A stretch of 64,000 nucleotides of DNA, taken from NCBI GenBank assembly GCA_023435305.1, contig JAEYRV010000035.1, positions 12,371-76,370 on the forward strand, written 5' to 3'. Positions within the stretch are counted from its first letter, which is position 1; each line of letters opens with the position of its first letter. Below the pieces are notes generated by a model. That model saw only the letters and a list, made by a program, of their open reading frames with translations, was not told the origin of the DNA and did not search any database. This document shows, one piece after another, positions 42,907-51,793 of this stretch. This DNA comes from Bacillota bacterium. Lineage in GTDB: Bacteria; Bacillota; Clostridia; Acetivibrionales; DTU013. The position numbers and the translations under genes were made by a program.

Positions 42907-44100
42907 TCAGGCCAGCTTCTTCTTAAACTCTGCGATCAGAGCCGGCAGTACCTCCAGTACATCACCCACTATGCCCAGCGTTGCAGCTTTGAATATCGGC
43001 GCCTCCGGATCCTTGTTTATGGCAATGATGGTATCGGAAGACGACATACCTGCAAGGTGCTGTACTGCGCCGGATATACCGCAGGCAAAATACACCTTCG
43101 GGCCTACAGTCTTTCCTGTCTGACCTACCTGATGGCTGTAATCGACCCATCCTGCGTCAACAGTCGCACGGGATGCTCCTACTGCTCCACCTAGGACATC
43201 AGCCAGTTCCTGGATCAGGGCAAAGTTCTTGGGATCTCCCATTCCCCTGCCGCCTGATACAATAATATCGGCTTCCGTCAGGTTCACCTTTTCACATAAA
43301 GTCGAGACTATATCAACGACCTTTACTTTTACATCTTCAGGTATGACCACGTCCGGCTTTATAATCTCGCCGTTTCTCGATGCATCAGGTTCGGCTGCCT
43401 TCATCACCTTTGGCCGGACAGTGGACATCTGAGGCCTGTGATTAGGGCAGATAATAGTTGCCATAAGATTGCCTCCAAAGGCGGGACGGGTCTGGAGAAG
43501 AAGTCTCTTTTCAATATCGATCTCCAGCTTTGTACAGTCAGCCGTGAGTCCGGTATTCAGCCGCGATGCCACTCTCGGCGCAAGAGAACGTCCGTAGGTA
43601 GTGGCGCCCAAAAGCACGATTTCGGGTTTGTATCTGCCGATCAGTTGAACGAATATGTCGGCATATGATTCATCATTGAAATTATTCAATGATGGGTGAT
43701 CGACCATGTAAACCTCGTCTGCTCCATATGATATCAGCTTCTTTGCAGCCGCCTCCATATTCTCACCCAGCAGCACCGTCGCCAGTTTCACACCAAGCTG
43801 GTCAGCAAGCTTTCTGCCTTCTCCCAGCAGCTCAAGTGATACGCTTGCTATCTCGCCGTCCTTTTGTTCTCCAAACACCCACACATCTTTGTAAAGTGAA
43901 ATGTCTGCAACTGCGCCGCCCTCATCCTTTTCGAACTCAATAGCCTTGAACTTGCACGATGATACACACGCGCCGCAAAGAGTGCAGTTATCCTGTATTT
44001 CAGCTTTCCTGTCGATTATTTTTATAGCGCCGAAGGGACATGCTCCCTGGCATATCTTACAGCCTACACATTTTTCAAACAGAATCCTTATACTTGCCAT
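42907..44100 (-). CDS. etfA: electron-transfer flavoprotein alpha subunit with N-terminal ferredoxin domain
   Basis: A 397-aa EtfA. The first 65 residues form a two-cluster ferredoxin, CVGCKICQGACPFGAIKI and CTLCGACVSSCKFKAIEF. The EtfA body follows, with VASRLNTGLTADCTKLEI, GGRGMGDPKNFALIQELADVLGGAVGASRATVDAGW and the FAD site PKVYFACGISGAVQHLAGM, GVISKDPEAPIF-type AINKDPEAPIFKAA. The ferredoxin-fused form is like A. woodii CarE and LctC, where it carries electrons in flavin-based bifurcation. ATG at 44100 with GGAGG is chosen. It is last of ACAD-etfB-etfA. Confidence 0.95.
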   Translation of the reverse strand: MASIRILFEKCVGCKICQGACPFGAIKIIDRKAEIQDNCTLCGACVSSCKFKAIEFEKDEGGAVADISLYKDVWVFGEQKDGEIASVSLELLGEGRKLADQLGVKLATVLLGENMEAAAKKLISYGADEVYMVDHPSLNNFNDESYADIFVQLIGRYKPEIVLLGATTYGRSLAPRVASRLNTGLTADCTKLEIDIEKRLLLQTRPAFGGNLMATIICPNHRPQMSTVRPKVMKAAEPDASRNGEIIKPDVVIPEDVKVKVVDIVSTLCEKVNLTEADIIVSGGRGMGDPKNFALIQELADVLGGAVGASRATVDAGWVDYSHQVGQTGKTVGPKVYFACGISGAVQHLAGMSSSDTIIAINKDPEAPIFKAATLGIVGDVLEVLPALIAEFKKKLA

Positions 44101-44208
44101 TTTACAACCTCCAAAATAATATCCATACACCCGCATCAGTCCACACTTGCATCCAGCTAAACGCCGGGCATACTTCCGGTGTAGCAGATACTGGTTGTTA
44201 ACCTGTCC

Positions 44209-44997
44209 TTATACCGGGAACTTCATGGTCATCAGTTTTTCCGCCAGCTTTTTCGCCTGTTCGGCAGCATCGCCCTCTATCATTTCGCTTTCTATCTCGT
44301 GGACCGGCACAAAGGTCTTGACGACCTGGGTAGGCGATCCCTTCAGTCCGCAGAGATCTTTATCCGCACCTATGTCATCGGCAGTCCAGACATTGACAAC
44401 GGCCTTCTTGGCCCTCATCATGTTCTTGATGGACGGAAGCCTGGGTTCATTGATCTCCTTCACGACGGTAATAACTGCCGGCAGCGGCATTTCCACGACC
44501 TCGTAGCCATCCTCCGTCATTCTCTGGCATCTTATGTAGCCTTCCCTTATCTCCTCGATCTTTCTTACATAAGTAGTATGAGGATAGCCCAGCTTCTCTG
44601 CAAGGCTCGGTCCGACCTGTGCCGTATCACCATCGGTGGCCTGTTTCCCGCATATGATCAGATCCACATCTCCGATTTTATCCACACCCTTTGAGAGTGC
44701 ATATGCAGTTGCAAGAGTATCGGCGCCTGCAAAAACTCTGTCACTTAACAATACTGCATCATCCACACCAAGTCCTATCGTACTCTTTAACAGTTCCGCC
44801 ACTGCAGGGATACCCATGCTGAGTACCGTGACCTTGCCTCCGGTCTTGTCCTTGATGCGCAGGCCTTCTTCGACGGCATATGTATCAAAAGGATTTATTA
44901 TTGCTTCCACACCCTCACGGATGATTGTGTTTGTCTCTTTGTTCATCTTTACTTCCATGGTTCCCGGAACCTGTTTGACACAGACAACTATGTTCAT
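44209..44997 (-). CDS. etfB: electron-transfer flavoprotein beta subunit
   Basis: A 262-aa EtfB. It begins MNIVVCVKQVPGTMEVKM and contains NPFDTYAVEEGLRIKD and DLIICGKQATDGDTAQVGPSLAEKLG, the second being the loop near the bifurcating flavin and AMP site in EtfB of anaerobes. It binds FAD or AMP with EtfA. GGGGAGAG precedes ATG. It lies 109 bases upstream of etfA and about 48 after the acyl-CoA dehydrogenase. Confidence 0.95.
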   Translation of the reverse strand: MNIVVCVKQVPGTMEVKMNKETNTIIREGVEAIINPFDTYAVEEGLRIKDKTGGKVTVLSMGIPAVAELLKSTIGLGVDDAVLLSDRVFAGADTLATAYALSKGVDKIGDVDLIICGKQATDGDTAQVGPSLAEKLGYPHTTYVRKIEEIREGYIRCQRMTEDGYEVVEMPLPAVITVVKEINEPRLPSIKNMMRAKKAVVNVWTADDIGADKDLCGLKGSPTQVVKTFVPVHEIESEMIEGDAAEQAKKLAEKLMTMKFPV

Positions 44998-45045
44998 AAT
45001 GATATTCTCTCCCCATTGCTCGATTGCACGGTAATATTGACCGTT

Positions 45046-46200
45046 CTATTTCCTCGCAGACTCTTTTATGATCTCCAGTGCTATAACATTTCTCTGGATT
45101 TGGTTTGTCCCTTCATAAATCTGCGTGATCTTGGCATCGCGCATCTTCTTCTCGACAGGATATTCCTTCATATATCCATATCCGCCAAGAACCTGAACGG
45201 CATCGGTAGTCACCTTCATTGCCGTATCGGAGGCAAATACCTTGCACATTGCCGACTCCTTTGAGAAATCCTTCGCTCCGCTGTCAATGAAACGGCAGGT
45301 CTGGTAGACAAGAGCCCTTGACGCTTCTATCTGAATGGCCATGTCCGCCAGTATATGCTGTATAGCCTGGAATGACGATATTGGCTGACCAAACTGTACT
45401 CTCTGTTTTGAGTATTTCACTGCCTCCTCGAAAGCTCCCTGTGCAATGCCCAAAGCCTGTGAAGCAACGCCCGGCCTTGTCCTGTCAAGGGTCTTCATGG
45501 CTACTATGAAGCCCATTCCTTCTCTTGCAAGCAGATTTTCCTTCGGTATCCTGCAGTTTTCAAATACGAGCTCGCTGGTACACGAGGCTCTGATACCCAT
45601 TTTGTTTTCCTTCTTGCCAAAGGAAAACCCGGGTGTGCCCTTTTCCACGATAAATGCCGAAAAGCCTCTGGCTCCCTTGCTCCTGTTTGTGCATGCTATA
45701 ACTGTATATATATCAGCCTCTCCGCCATTTGTGATCCACTGCTTTGTGCCGTTGAGCACATACTCATCGCCGTCAAGCACTGCCGTAGTGCGAACGCCTG
45801 CAGCATCACTGCCTGCATCAGCCTCTGTAAGGCCGAAGGCGGCAAGCTTTTTACCTGAAGCAATATCAGGAAGGTATTTTTGCTTCTGCTCTTCATTTCC
45901 AAACAGAATGATCGGGAACGTACCAAGGCCGGTCCCGGCAAATGCCAGTGAGATACCGCCGCAGGCCCTGCTGAGCTCCTCTACTACCAGAGCCATCTCG
46001 AGTATGCCGCCGCCGAGTCCGCCGTACTCCTCAGGTATATAAACACCGCACAGATCCGAGTCTGCAAGGACTTTCATAATATCATGCGGAAATTTTCCTT
46101 CTTCATCATACTGTATCGCAACCGGCGCGATCTTCTCTTCGGCTATCTTTGCAGCCAGCTCTTTTATCATTTGCTGTTCTTCTGTCAGGAAATAATTCAT
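45046..46200 (-). CDS. acyl-CoA dehydrogenase of the Etf cluster
   Basis: A 384-aa flavoprotein that desaturates an acyl-CoA or, in anaerobes, runs in reverse as an enoyl-CoA reductase. The FAD segment GLTEADAGSDAAGVRTTA and AFEEAVKYSKQRVQFGQPIS, and the catalytic base EGTNQIQRNVIALEI near residue 365, are intact. The ACAD, etfB, etfA order mirrors bifurcating butyryl- or caffeyl-CoA reductase clusters. ATG at 46200 with GAGGAG is chosen. Substrate is not deducible; no thiolase or crotonase is in the window. Confidence 0.93.
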   Translation of the reverse strand: MNYFLTEEQQMIKELAAKIAEEKIAPVAIQYDEEGKFPHDIMKVLADSDLCGVYIPEEYGGLGGGILEMALVVEELSRACGGISLAFAGTGLGTFPIILFGNEEQKQKYLPDIASGKKLAAFGLTEADAGSDAAGVRTTAVLDGDEYVLNGTKQWITNGGEADIYTVIACTNRSKGARGFSAFIVEKGTPGFSFGKKENKMGIRASCTSELVFENCRIPKENLLAREGMGFIVAMKTLDRTRPGVASQALGIAQGAFEEAVKYSKQRVQFGQPISSFQAIQHILADMAIQIEASRALVYQTCRFIDSGAKDFSKESAMCKVFASDTAMKVTTDAVQVLGGYGYMKEYPVEKKMRDAKITQIYEGTNQIQRNVIALEIIKESARK

Positions 46201-46239
46201 TATACACACTCCTCTTCCCTTGGGCTTGTATAGCTGCTA

Positions 46240-46268
46240 ATAATATTATTCAGCATACCGCCCTTCAA
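46240..46268 (-). promoter_or_regulatory. candidate sigma-A promoter of the Etf cluster
   Basis: TTGAAG and TATTAT on the minus strand are spaced by 17 bases, about 40 bases before the acyl-CoA dehydrogenase start codon. Confidence 0.45.
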
Positions 46269-46407
46269 TGACATAGTTTTAGTATTTGATATTATTATCA
46301 GGTAATAAAAATTACATCATAAAGTATACTATAAATTACCTGCAGGTGCAATAATTGATTTTCGCCAAAAAATGATACCTTAAATAATACAGGATAATAA
46401 AAAGAAA

Positions 46408-46474
46408 GGAGGCTCCAGAGCCTCCGATCCATGCTTTTTTATCCCTCAATGTCATGCAAATGACTCTATTGAGG
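46408..46474 (-). terminator. two-hairpin terminator after gatB
   Basis: Two hairpins lie downstream of gatB: CCTCAAT...ATTGAGG with an inner GTCAT/ATGAC stem (46444-46474) and GGAGGCTCTGGAGCCTCC (46408-46425), followed by TTTCTTTTTATT on the minus strand. The second is a clear intrinsic terminator; the role of the first is unknown. Confidence 0.75.
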
Positions 46475-46548
46475 TGTTGATTAAGATGCTTCCGTTCATT
46501 TCATTATTCAGCCCAAAAACGCCGGGGCTTCCAACAGAAAGAACTGCA

Positions 46549-47988
46549 TCACACATTGCCCAGCTCAAGTATCACCAATTCCTGGGCTATCTTGGGGTTG
46601 GCCTTGCCCCTGGAAGCCTTCATCACCTGACCGACAAGATAACCTGCAGCCTGAGCTTTACCGTTCCTGTAATCCTCTATGGATTTGGGATTGTCCTTGA
46701 GCACTTGTCTGACCAGATCTACAAGATCATCCTTGGAGCTGATCTGACTCAGTCCCTTTTTCTCGACAATCTCCTCAGGTGTCCCACCGCTTTCAAACAT
46801 TTCCTTAAAGACCTCCTTGGCCGCGGTATTGCTGATGGTGCCGCTTTCAACGAGCGCGATCAGCCTGTGCAGATAAGCCGGCTTCATGGTAATTTCGGCG
46901 GATGACAGATCTGCTTCATTCATTATTCTCAGCAGTTCTCCCAGAATCCAGTTGGCGGCAGCCTTGGGCGATGCACCCTCTCCAATGGTGCTCTCGAAAA
47001 ACTCAGAAAGCTTCTTGTCACCAACCAGTATATCTGCTTCTCCTTCTCCAAGCTTGTATTTTTTTACAAACCTCGCTGCCTTTTCATATGGCATTTCCGG
47101 CAGTGATCCCTTTATTTCATCAACTGTGCTTTCCTTTATAATTACCGGCATCAGGTCGGGCTCCGGAAAGTATCTGTAATCATGAGCCTCTTCCTTTGAT
47201 CTCATGGGAACCGTCCTGCCCTTGCCGCTGTCCCATCTCCTGGTTTCCTGTACGATTTTGAAGCCTTCCCCGAACCTGTAAAGATCGGTCTGCCTCTTCT
47301 CCTCCTTCTCAAGCGCCTTCTGCAGCTCTCTGAAAGAGTTGATGTTCTTCAGCTCCACCTTTGTGTTGTATTCCGTCTGTCCCGCAGGCCTGACGGAAAT
47401 GTTGGCATCACACCTCAGTGAGCCCTGTTCCATTCGGCAGTCGGATATATCAGCGTATTCCAGGATGGATTTGAGTATACGCAGATATGTCACAGCTTCA
47501 AGGGGAGAGCGCATATCCGGCTCCGAAACTATCTCGATCAAAGGTATGCCGGTCCTGTTGTAGTCTATCAGTGAATACGGCTCTTCCTCAAGATGTATGA
47601 GTTTTCCGGCATCCTCCTCTATGTGTATCCTGTTTAAACGAACCTTGACGTCCCTTCCTTCACATTCGAATTCCACATAACCGCCGGAACACATGGGGAG
47701 GTCATATTGTGACGTCTGGAAAGCCTTTGGCAGATCAGGATAAAAGTAATTTTTCCTGTCCATCTTGTTTACATTATTGATCTTACAGTTCAAAGCCGTG
47801 CCCGCCTTGACAGCCAGCCTCACGACCTCCTCGTTCAGCACGGGAAGAGTGCCCGGAAGGCCGGTACATACAGGGCAGGTGTTCTCATTGGGCTTTGATG
47901 CGAATTTCGTAGAACAGCCGCAGAATATTTTTGATTTTGTATTTAATTCAGCATGTATCTCTAATCCAATAACAGTTTCAAAATTCAT
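46549..47988 (-). CDS. gatB: Asp-tRNA(Asn)/Glu-tRNA(Gln) amidotransferase subunit B
   Basis: A 479-aa subunit that binds misacylated tRNA and phosphorylates the side chain before transamidation. It begins MNFETVIGLEIHAELNTKSKIFCGC and carries the zinc cysteines CGCS and CPVCTG, the cradle domain, then helical and YqeY-like tail domains with GQVMKASRGKANPKI at the end. Length is normal. AAAAGGAGG precedes ATG. It is the last gene of aspS-gatC-gatA-gatB. Confidence 0.97.
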   Translation of the reverse strand: MNFETVIGLEIHAELNTKSKIFCGCSTKFASKPNENTCPVCTGLPGTLPVLNEEVVRLAVKAGTALNCKINNVNKMDRKNYFYPDLPKAFQTSQYDLPMCSGGYVEFECEGRDVKVRLNRIHIEEDAGKLIHLEEEPYSLIDYNRTGIPLIEIVSEPDMRSPLEAVTYLRILKSILEYADISDCRMEQGSLRCDANISVRPAGQTEYNTKVELKNINSFRELQKALEKEEKRQTDLYRFGEGFKIVQETRRWDSGKGRTVPMRSKEEAHDYRYFPEPDLMPVIIKESTVDEIKGSLPEMPYEKAARFVKKYKLGEGEADILVGDKKLSEFFESTIGEGASPKAAANWILGELLRIMNEADLSSAEITMKPAYLHRLIALVESGTISNTAAKEVFKEMFESGGTPEEIVEKKGLSQISSKDDLVDLVRQVLKDNPKSIEDYRNGKAQAAGYLVGQVMKASRGKANPKIAQELVILELGNV

Positions 47989-48013
47989 TGATACAACCTC
48001 CTTTTCTCATCCA

Positions 48014-49462
48014 TCACAGCTCCAGCTTTATTTCCTGCTCAAACGCATGTGCTGCCTGCAGTAATTTAAGTTCACCATAATGAGGTCCGATCAGCTGAAG
48101 CCCGACAGGCAGACCTTCACGGCTGCTGCCGCAAGGGATCGATATTGCCGGCACCCCTGCCAGATTTACAATGATCGTATATATGTCGGCAAGGTACATT
48201 TGCAGCGGGTCACTGCTTCTCTCCCCGATTTTGAATGGAAGCACAGGTGAAGTCGGACCCAGGATCAGGTCATAGCTCCTGAACACCTCTTCAAACTGGC
48301 CTTTCAGCACCTTTCTGAACTTTTGGGCCCTGTTGTAGTACGCATCATAATAACCTGAGGACAGAGCATAGGTTCCAAGCATTATCCTTCTCTTAACCTC
48401 GGTACCGAAAGCCTCGCTCCTTGTCATCTCGATCAGTTCGTCAAGATTGGTATAATCCTTTGCCCTGTAGCCGTATCTGATGCCGTCGTACCTGGCAAGA
48501 TTAGAGCTGGCCTCAGCTGATGATATGATATAGTAAGCGGACAATCCGTCACCTGCAGCGGGAAGTGATATTTCTTCAACTATTGCTCCAAGTCCTTCGA
48601 AGCACTTGATACTCTCCCTTACAGATGCATCGATTTCTTCGTCAAGTCCATCCATGAAAAATTCCTTGGGAACGGCTATCCTCATCCCTTTGATATCTTT
48701 CCCGAGGCTGTCCGTATAACTCTTTTGGTATTCACCCCTGAATGATGTACTGTCTTTTTTGTCAGTTCCCTGGATCACCTCAAGCATCAATGCACTGTCA
48801 TAAACTGTTTTCGAAACAGGTCCTATCTGATCAAGCGATGAGCCAAATGCTATCAGACCATAGCGTGAAACCAGTCCATAGGTCGGCTTCAGGCCGACTA
48901 CTCCGCAGAAAGCGGCAGGCTGCCTTATCGAGCCGCCGGTATCAGAACCCAGCGACACAGGTACCATGTCTGCTGCAACAACTGCGGCCGATCCGCCTGA
49001 CGAGCCGCCCGGCACCCTTGTTATATCTCTTGGGTTCTTTGTGATTTTAAAAGCTGAATTCTCAGTAGAAGAACCCATAGCAAATTCATCCATGTTAGTC
49101 TTGCCAATGACAACCGCATCTTCACCCAGCAGCTTTTCAACTACCGTTGCATTGTACGGGGGAATAAAGTCCTCAAGCATTCTGGATGCGCAGGTGGTTC
49201 TGATGCCGTCCGTGCACATATTGTCCTTGATCGCCGTCGGTACTCCCGCCAGCCTTCCGACAGGTCTGCCTTCCCTGATTTTTTTATCAACTTCCCTGGC
49301 CTGATCCAGTGCCTGCTCTTCACACAGGGTCAGAAATGCACCTATTTCTCCATCCTCTTCTTTGATCTTTTTAATATGGCTCTCAGCGACCTCCTCTGCG
49401 GAGAACCTTTTCTCTTCAATACCCTTGATTATATCCCTGGCGCTCATGTAATCGCTCATCAT
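48014..49462 (-). CDS. gatA: Asp-tRNA(Asn)/Glu-tRNA(Gln) amidotransferase subunit A
   Basis: A 482-aa amidase releasing ammonia from glutamine. The Ser-cisSer-Lys triad is visible: [10 protein letters not shown] (Lys), and [38 protein letters not shown]. Length is normal once the start is set at 49462 with GGGGAGG; the longer frame enters gatC. It works with gatC and gatB in the cytoplasm. Confidence 0.97.
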   Translation of the reverse strand: MMSDYMSARDIIKGIEEKRFSAEEVAESHIKKIKEEDGEIGAFLTLCEEQALDQAREVDKKIREGRPVGRLAGVPTAIKDNMCTDGIRTTCASRMLEDFIPPYNATVVEKLLGEDAVVIGKTNMDEFAMGSSTENSAFKITKNPRDITRVPGGSSGGSAAVVAADMVPVSLGSDTGGSIRQPAAFCGVVGLKPTYGLVSRYGLIAFGSSLDQIGPVSKTVYDSALMLEVIQGTDKKDSTSFRGEYQKSYTDSLGKDIKGMRIAVPKEFFMDGLDEEIDASVRESIKCFEGLGAIVEEISLPAAGDGLSAYYIISSAEASSNLARYDGIRYGYRAKDYTNLDELIEMTRSEAFGTEVKRRIMLGTYALSSGYYDAYYNRAQKFRKVLKGQFEEVFRSYDLILGPTSPVLPFKIGERSSDPLQMYLADIYTIIVNLAGVPAISIPCGSSREGLPVGLQLIGPHYGELKLLQAAHAFEQEIKLEL

Positions 49463-49475
49463 CTGCACACCTCCC

Positions 49476-49763
49476 CTATTCAATGATTTTCGGAACCTGA
49501 ATGTAGGTTTCACGCATCGATTTGGCATTTTTGAAAAGCTTTTTCTTATCCTCAAAAACTGTATTTTCATCAGGTCTTACAACTGATTGCTGATCAACCG
49601 GTACTTTATCCAGATCTACATTCTCCAGATCCATTTTGTCGATAGACTGAAAATGGGTGAGGATTGACTCGAATTCCCCGGTCAGCCTGTCAGTCTCTTC
49701 ATCGCTGAAACGCAGCTTTGCCAGCTTTGCAATATAAGTAACGTCTTCAGTAGATATTTTCAT
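49476..49763 (-). CDS. gatC: Asp-tRNA(Asn)/Glu-tRNA(Gln) amidotransferase subunit C
   Basis: A 95-aa subunit that wraps around GatA and stabilises the complex. [43 protein letters not shown] and the DEN-rich tail are typical. AAGGAG precedes ATG. It lies 13 bases upstream of gatA. Confidence 0.95.
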   Translation of the reverse strand: MKISTEDVTYIAKLAKLRFSDEETDRLTGEFESILTHFQSIDKMDLENVDLDKVPVDQQSVVRPDENTVFEDKKKLFKNAKSMRETYIQVPKIIE

Positions 49764-49823
49764 GTGTCACACTCCTTTAATTCACTCAATTTCTTCGCTC
49801 TTCAGCTTCAGGGCTCATACATC

Positions 49824-49891
49824 CGCTTCCCGGTTATGGCCGCTTCCCGGTTATGGCCGCCTCCCGGTTATGGCCGCTTCCCGCCTTACGG
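49824..49891. repeat. 17-bp tandem repeat in the aspS-gatC spacer
   Basis: Four units of CGCTTCCCGGTTATGGC start at 49824, 49841, 49858 and 49875, each 17 bases apart, with the last diverging at its 3' half. A similar GC-rich stretch continues to about 49920. The repeat is in the intercistronic spacer and is not coding. Confidence 0.85.
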
Positions 49892-49909
49892 CTCAAGTCG
49901 TCTCCCGCC

Positions 49910-51199
49910 TCACGGTTCAAGCCTCTTTATGTCTCTTGGGAACAATGTTGATTCTCTAATGTTCGTGAGATCCAATATCTTCATGGTCAGTCTTTCAAGT
50001 CCTATGGCAAACCCGCCGTGGGGCGGCATGCCATATTTGAAGCTGTCCAGATAAAATGTGAAGTTATCCGGCTCAAGCCCGAATTTCATGATGTTTTGCC
50101 TGAGCATTTCATAGTCATGGATCCTCTGTCCGCCGGTAGTTATTTCAAGTCCTTTATATATCAAGTCAAAGCTCTCTGTCAAATCCGGGTCCTCTTTATC
50201 AGGCATCGCATACATCGGCCTTTTGGCAACAGGATATCTCGTCAGGAAAACGAAATCCGTACCATAGGTTTCTCTGATATATTCTGAGAGCAATTTCTCT
50301 CCCTCGGCATCTATGTTTCCGGAGGGCGATCTCTTTCCGTACTTCTCAAACAGTATATCCTGAGCTTCTCCAAGCGGGATCCTCGGTATTTTTACCTGTT
50401 CGGGCAACGCTATGCCGTAAAGCTCCAATTCCTTTGCACATGCAGCTTTTAGATGACCGAACAAATAGTTGATATAGCCTTCCTCCAAATCCATCAGATC
50501 ATCTGCGCCATCAATGAAGCCCATCTCCACATCCAAACTGACATATTCGCTCAAATGCCTCCAGGTATTGTGAAGCTCAGCCCTGTACGCATGCCCGACC
50601 TCAAATACTCTCTCAAAGCCCGCTCCCACCATCATCTGCTTATAGAACTGGGGACTCTGCGCCAGGAAAGCTCTTCTTCCGAAGAAATCAACCGTGAACA
50701 TTTCTGAGCCGCCTTCGGTAGCTGAACTGATGATTTTAGGCGAATGTATCTGAGAGAATCCGTTCTCTCTGAGATAGTTCTTAAAGGCTTCCTCTATTTC
50801 CTGCTGTATCTTGAATATAGCTCTTATTCTGGGCGATCTCATGCTGATGGTTCTGTAATCGAGCTGTGTTTCCAGCGACGCTTTGAGCTTGCCCTTGTTT
50901 ACCTCAAACGGCAGCATATCATAATATGCCTTTCCTATGACATCAATAGACTCTGCATGTATTTCGACTCCGGAAGGAGCCTTGTCGTTTATTACTTTCA
51001 CCCCAGCTGCTTCAATACACATTTCAAGCCTCAGATCCCTGACAGCAGACCCATCGGCGACGATCTGGATTATTCCCGTTTTGTCTCTCAGCTGCACAAA
51101 AGCTACCTTGCCCATGCAATTTATGTTGTGCACCCATCCCTTAACAAGCACTTGATCAATATCCTTTTTGATTACATCTGCAACATACGATCTTTTCAT
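49910..51199 (-). CDS. aspS: archaeal-type, non-discriminating aspartyl-tRNA synthetase
   Basis: A 429-aa class IIb synthetase. The OB-fold VLVKGWVHNINCMGKVAFVQLRDKTGIIQIV is followed by class II motifs 2 (AYRAELHNTWRHLSEYVSLDVEM) and 3 (GFAIGLERLTMKIL). The archaeal-type, compact form lacks the GAD insert of bacterial AspRS and in clostridia charges both tRNA-Asp and tRNA-Asn. Its operon with gatCAB fits the indirect route to Asn-tRNA. AGGAGGAG precedes ATG. It has its own T-box leader. Confidence 0.92.
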   Translation of the reverse strand: MKRSYVADVIKKDIDQVLVKGWVHNINCMGKVAFVQLRDKTGIIQIVADGSAVRDLRLEMCIEAAGVKVINDKAPSGVEIHAESIDVIGKAYYDMLPFEVNKGKLKASLETQLDYRTISMRSPRIRAIFKIQQEIEEAFKNYLRENGFSQIHSPKIISSATEGGSEMFTVDFFGRRAFLAQSPQFYKQMMVGAGFERVFEVGHAYRAELHNTWRHLSEYVSLDVEMGFIDGADDLMDLEEGYINYLFGHLKAACAKELELYGIALPEQVKIPRIPLGEAQDILFEKYGKRSPSGNIDAEGEKLLSEYIRETYGTDFVFLTRYPVAKRPMYAMPDKEDPDLTESFDLIYKGLEITTGGQRIHDYEMLRQNIMKFGLEPDNFTFYLDSFKYGMPPHGGFAIGLERLTMKILDLTNIRESTLFPRDIKRLEP

Positions 51200-51567
51200 A
51201 CGACACTCCTCCTTCTCTCGTTTTTTGTTTTAATGCAAATAAAAAATCCCGTCTCCATACAAATTAATTGTACAGGGACGGGACATTATTCATATTCCGC
51301 GGTACCACCCTGGTTAGCCTTAAAGCTCACCTCTTTTCGGTACGGACCTGATCTGCATTCCCAGATGCGGTTCGATATCAGATCTGTCGATACCTATTCC
51401 CTTTATCGGTGGAAAACCGTCCAAGCCTACTCTCAAATGATTTTGGTTGGATGCTCTGAAGGGTTCTTCGATACAGGCCTCATGCGGAGCTTTCACCCTC
51501 CCCCGCTCGCTTTGGATCGGCATTGCATGTACTCTCTTCGTCATCGCATTGTTTAATTGAATTAATT
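51200..51567 (-). promoter_or_regulatory. T-box leader of the aspS-gatCAB operon, candidate Asn/Glu specifier
   Basis: The minus strand carries GAAGAGAGTA early in Stem I, an AGCGAGCGGGGGAGGGTGAAAGC distal loop, and the T-box AGGGTGGTACCGCGG at 51297-51311. The 3' side of Stem I reads CGAAGAACCC at 51462-51471, placing overlapping GAA and AAC codons (GAAC at 51463-51466) where the specifier would sit. A terminator follows at 51241-51283. A similar GAA/AAC two-codon T-box is known for the C. acetobutylicum transamidation operon. Confidence 0.8.
51241..51283 (-). terminator. T-box-controlled terminator before aspS
   Basis: CCCGTCCC and GGAGACGGG flank an AT-rich loop on the minus strand, followed by ATTTTTTATTT. 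It overlaps the antiterminator alternative formed by the T-box sequence. Confidence 0.85.
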
Positions 51568-51574
51568 GTCATTT

Positions 51575-51603
51575 ATTATAACCATATTTTTGATCATATA
51601 CAA
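51575..51603 (-). promoter_or_regulatory. sigma-A promoter of the aspS-gatCAB operon
   Basis: TTGTAT at 51598-51603 and TATAAT at 51575-51580 on the minus strand are 17 bases apart, just upstream of the T-box leader. Confidence 0.7.
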
Positions 51604-51660
51604 TAGGTTTTTAAAATTTTTTTCTCAGACCTTCTCAGATGAAAAATTCTTAAGTCGTTT

Positions 51661-51760
51661 TATGGTGCGATTTCTTGTCTCAAAATTATTCCACAACCCG
51701 CCACCAGGGCTTTTTGCGAAAGCAAAAGAGCCTCCAGGAGCGGCGGTGGTCCATTTTTCG
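51661..51760. other. intergenic hairpin-rich element with possible transposase-like end
   Basis: GGCTTTTTGC-GAAA-GCAAAAGAGCC (51708-51732) is nested in outer CCACCAGG and CCTCCAGG/CGGTGG arms. On the minus strand the region can also be read as LWNNFETRNRTIKRLKNFSS before a stop, similar to the end of a transposase, but no start or body is present. It may be the worn end of an insertion or an intergenic repeat. Confidence 0.4.
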
Positions 51761-51793
51761 CCTCGTTATTAAGGTCGTAGATTCGTGCTTATG

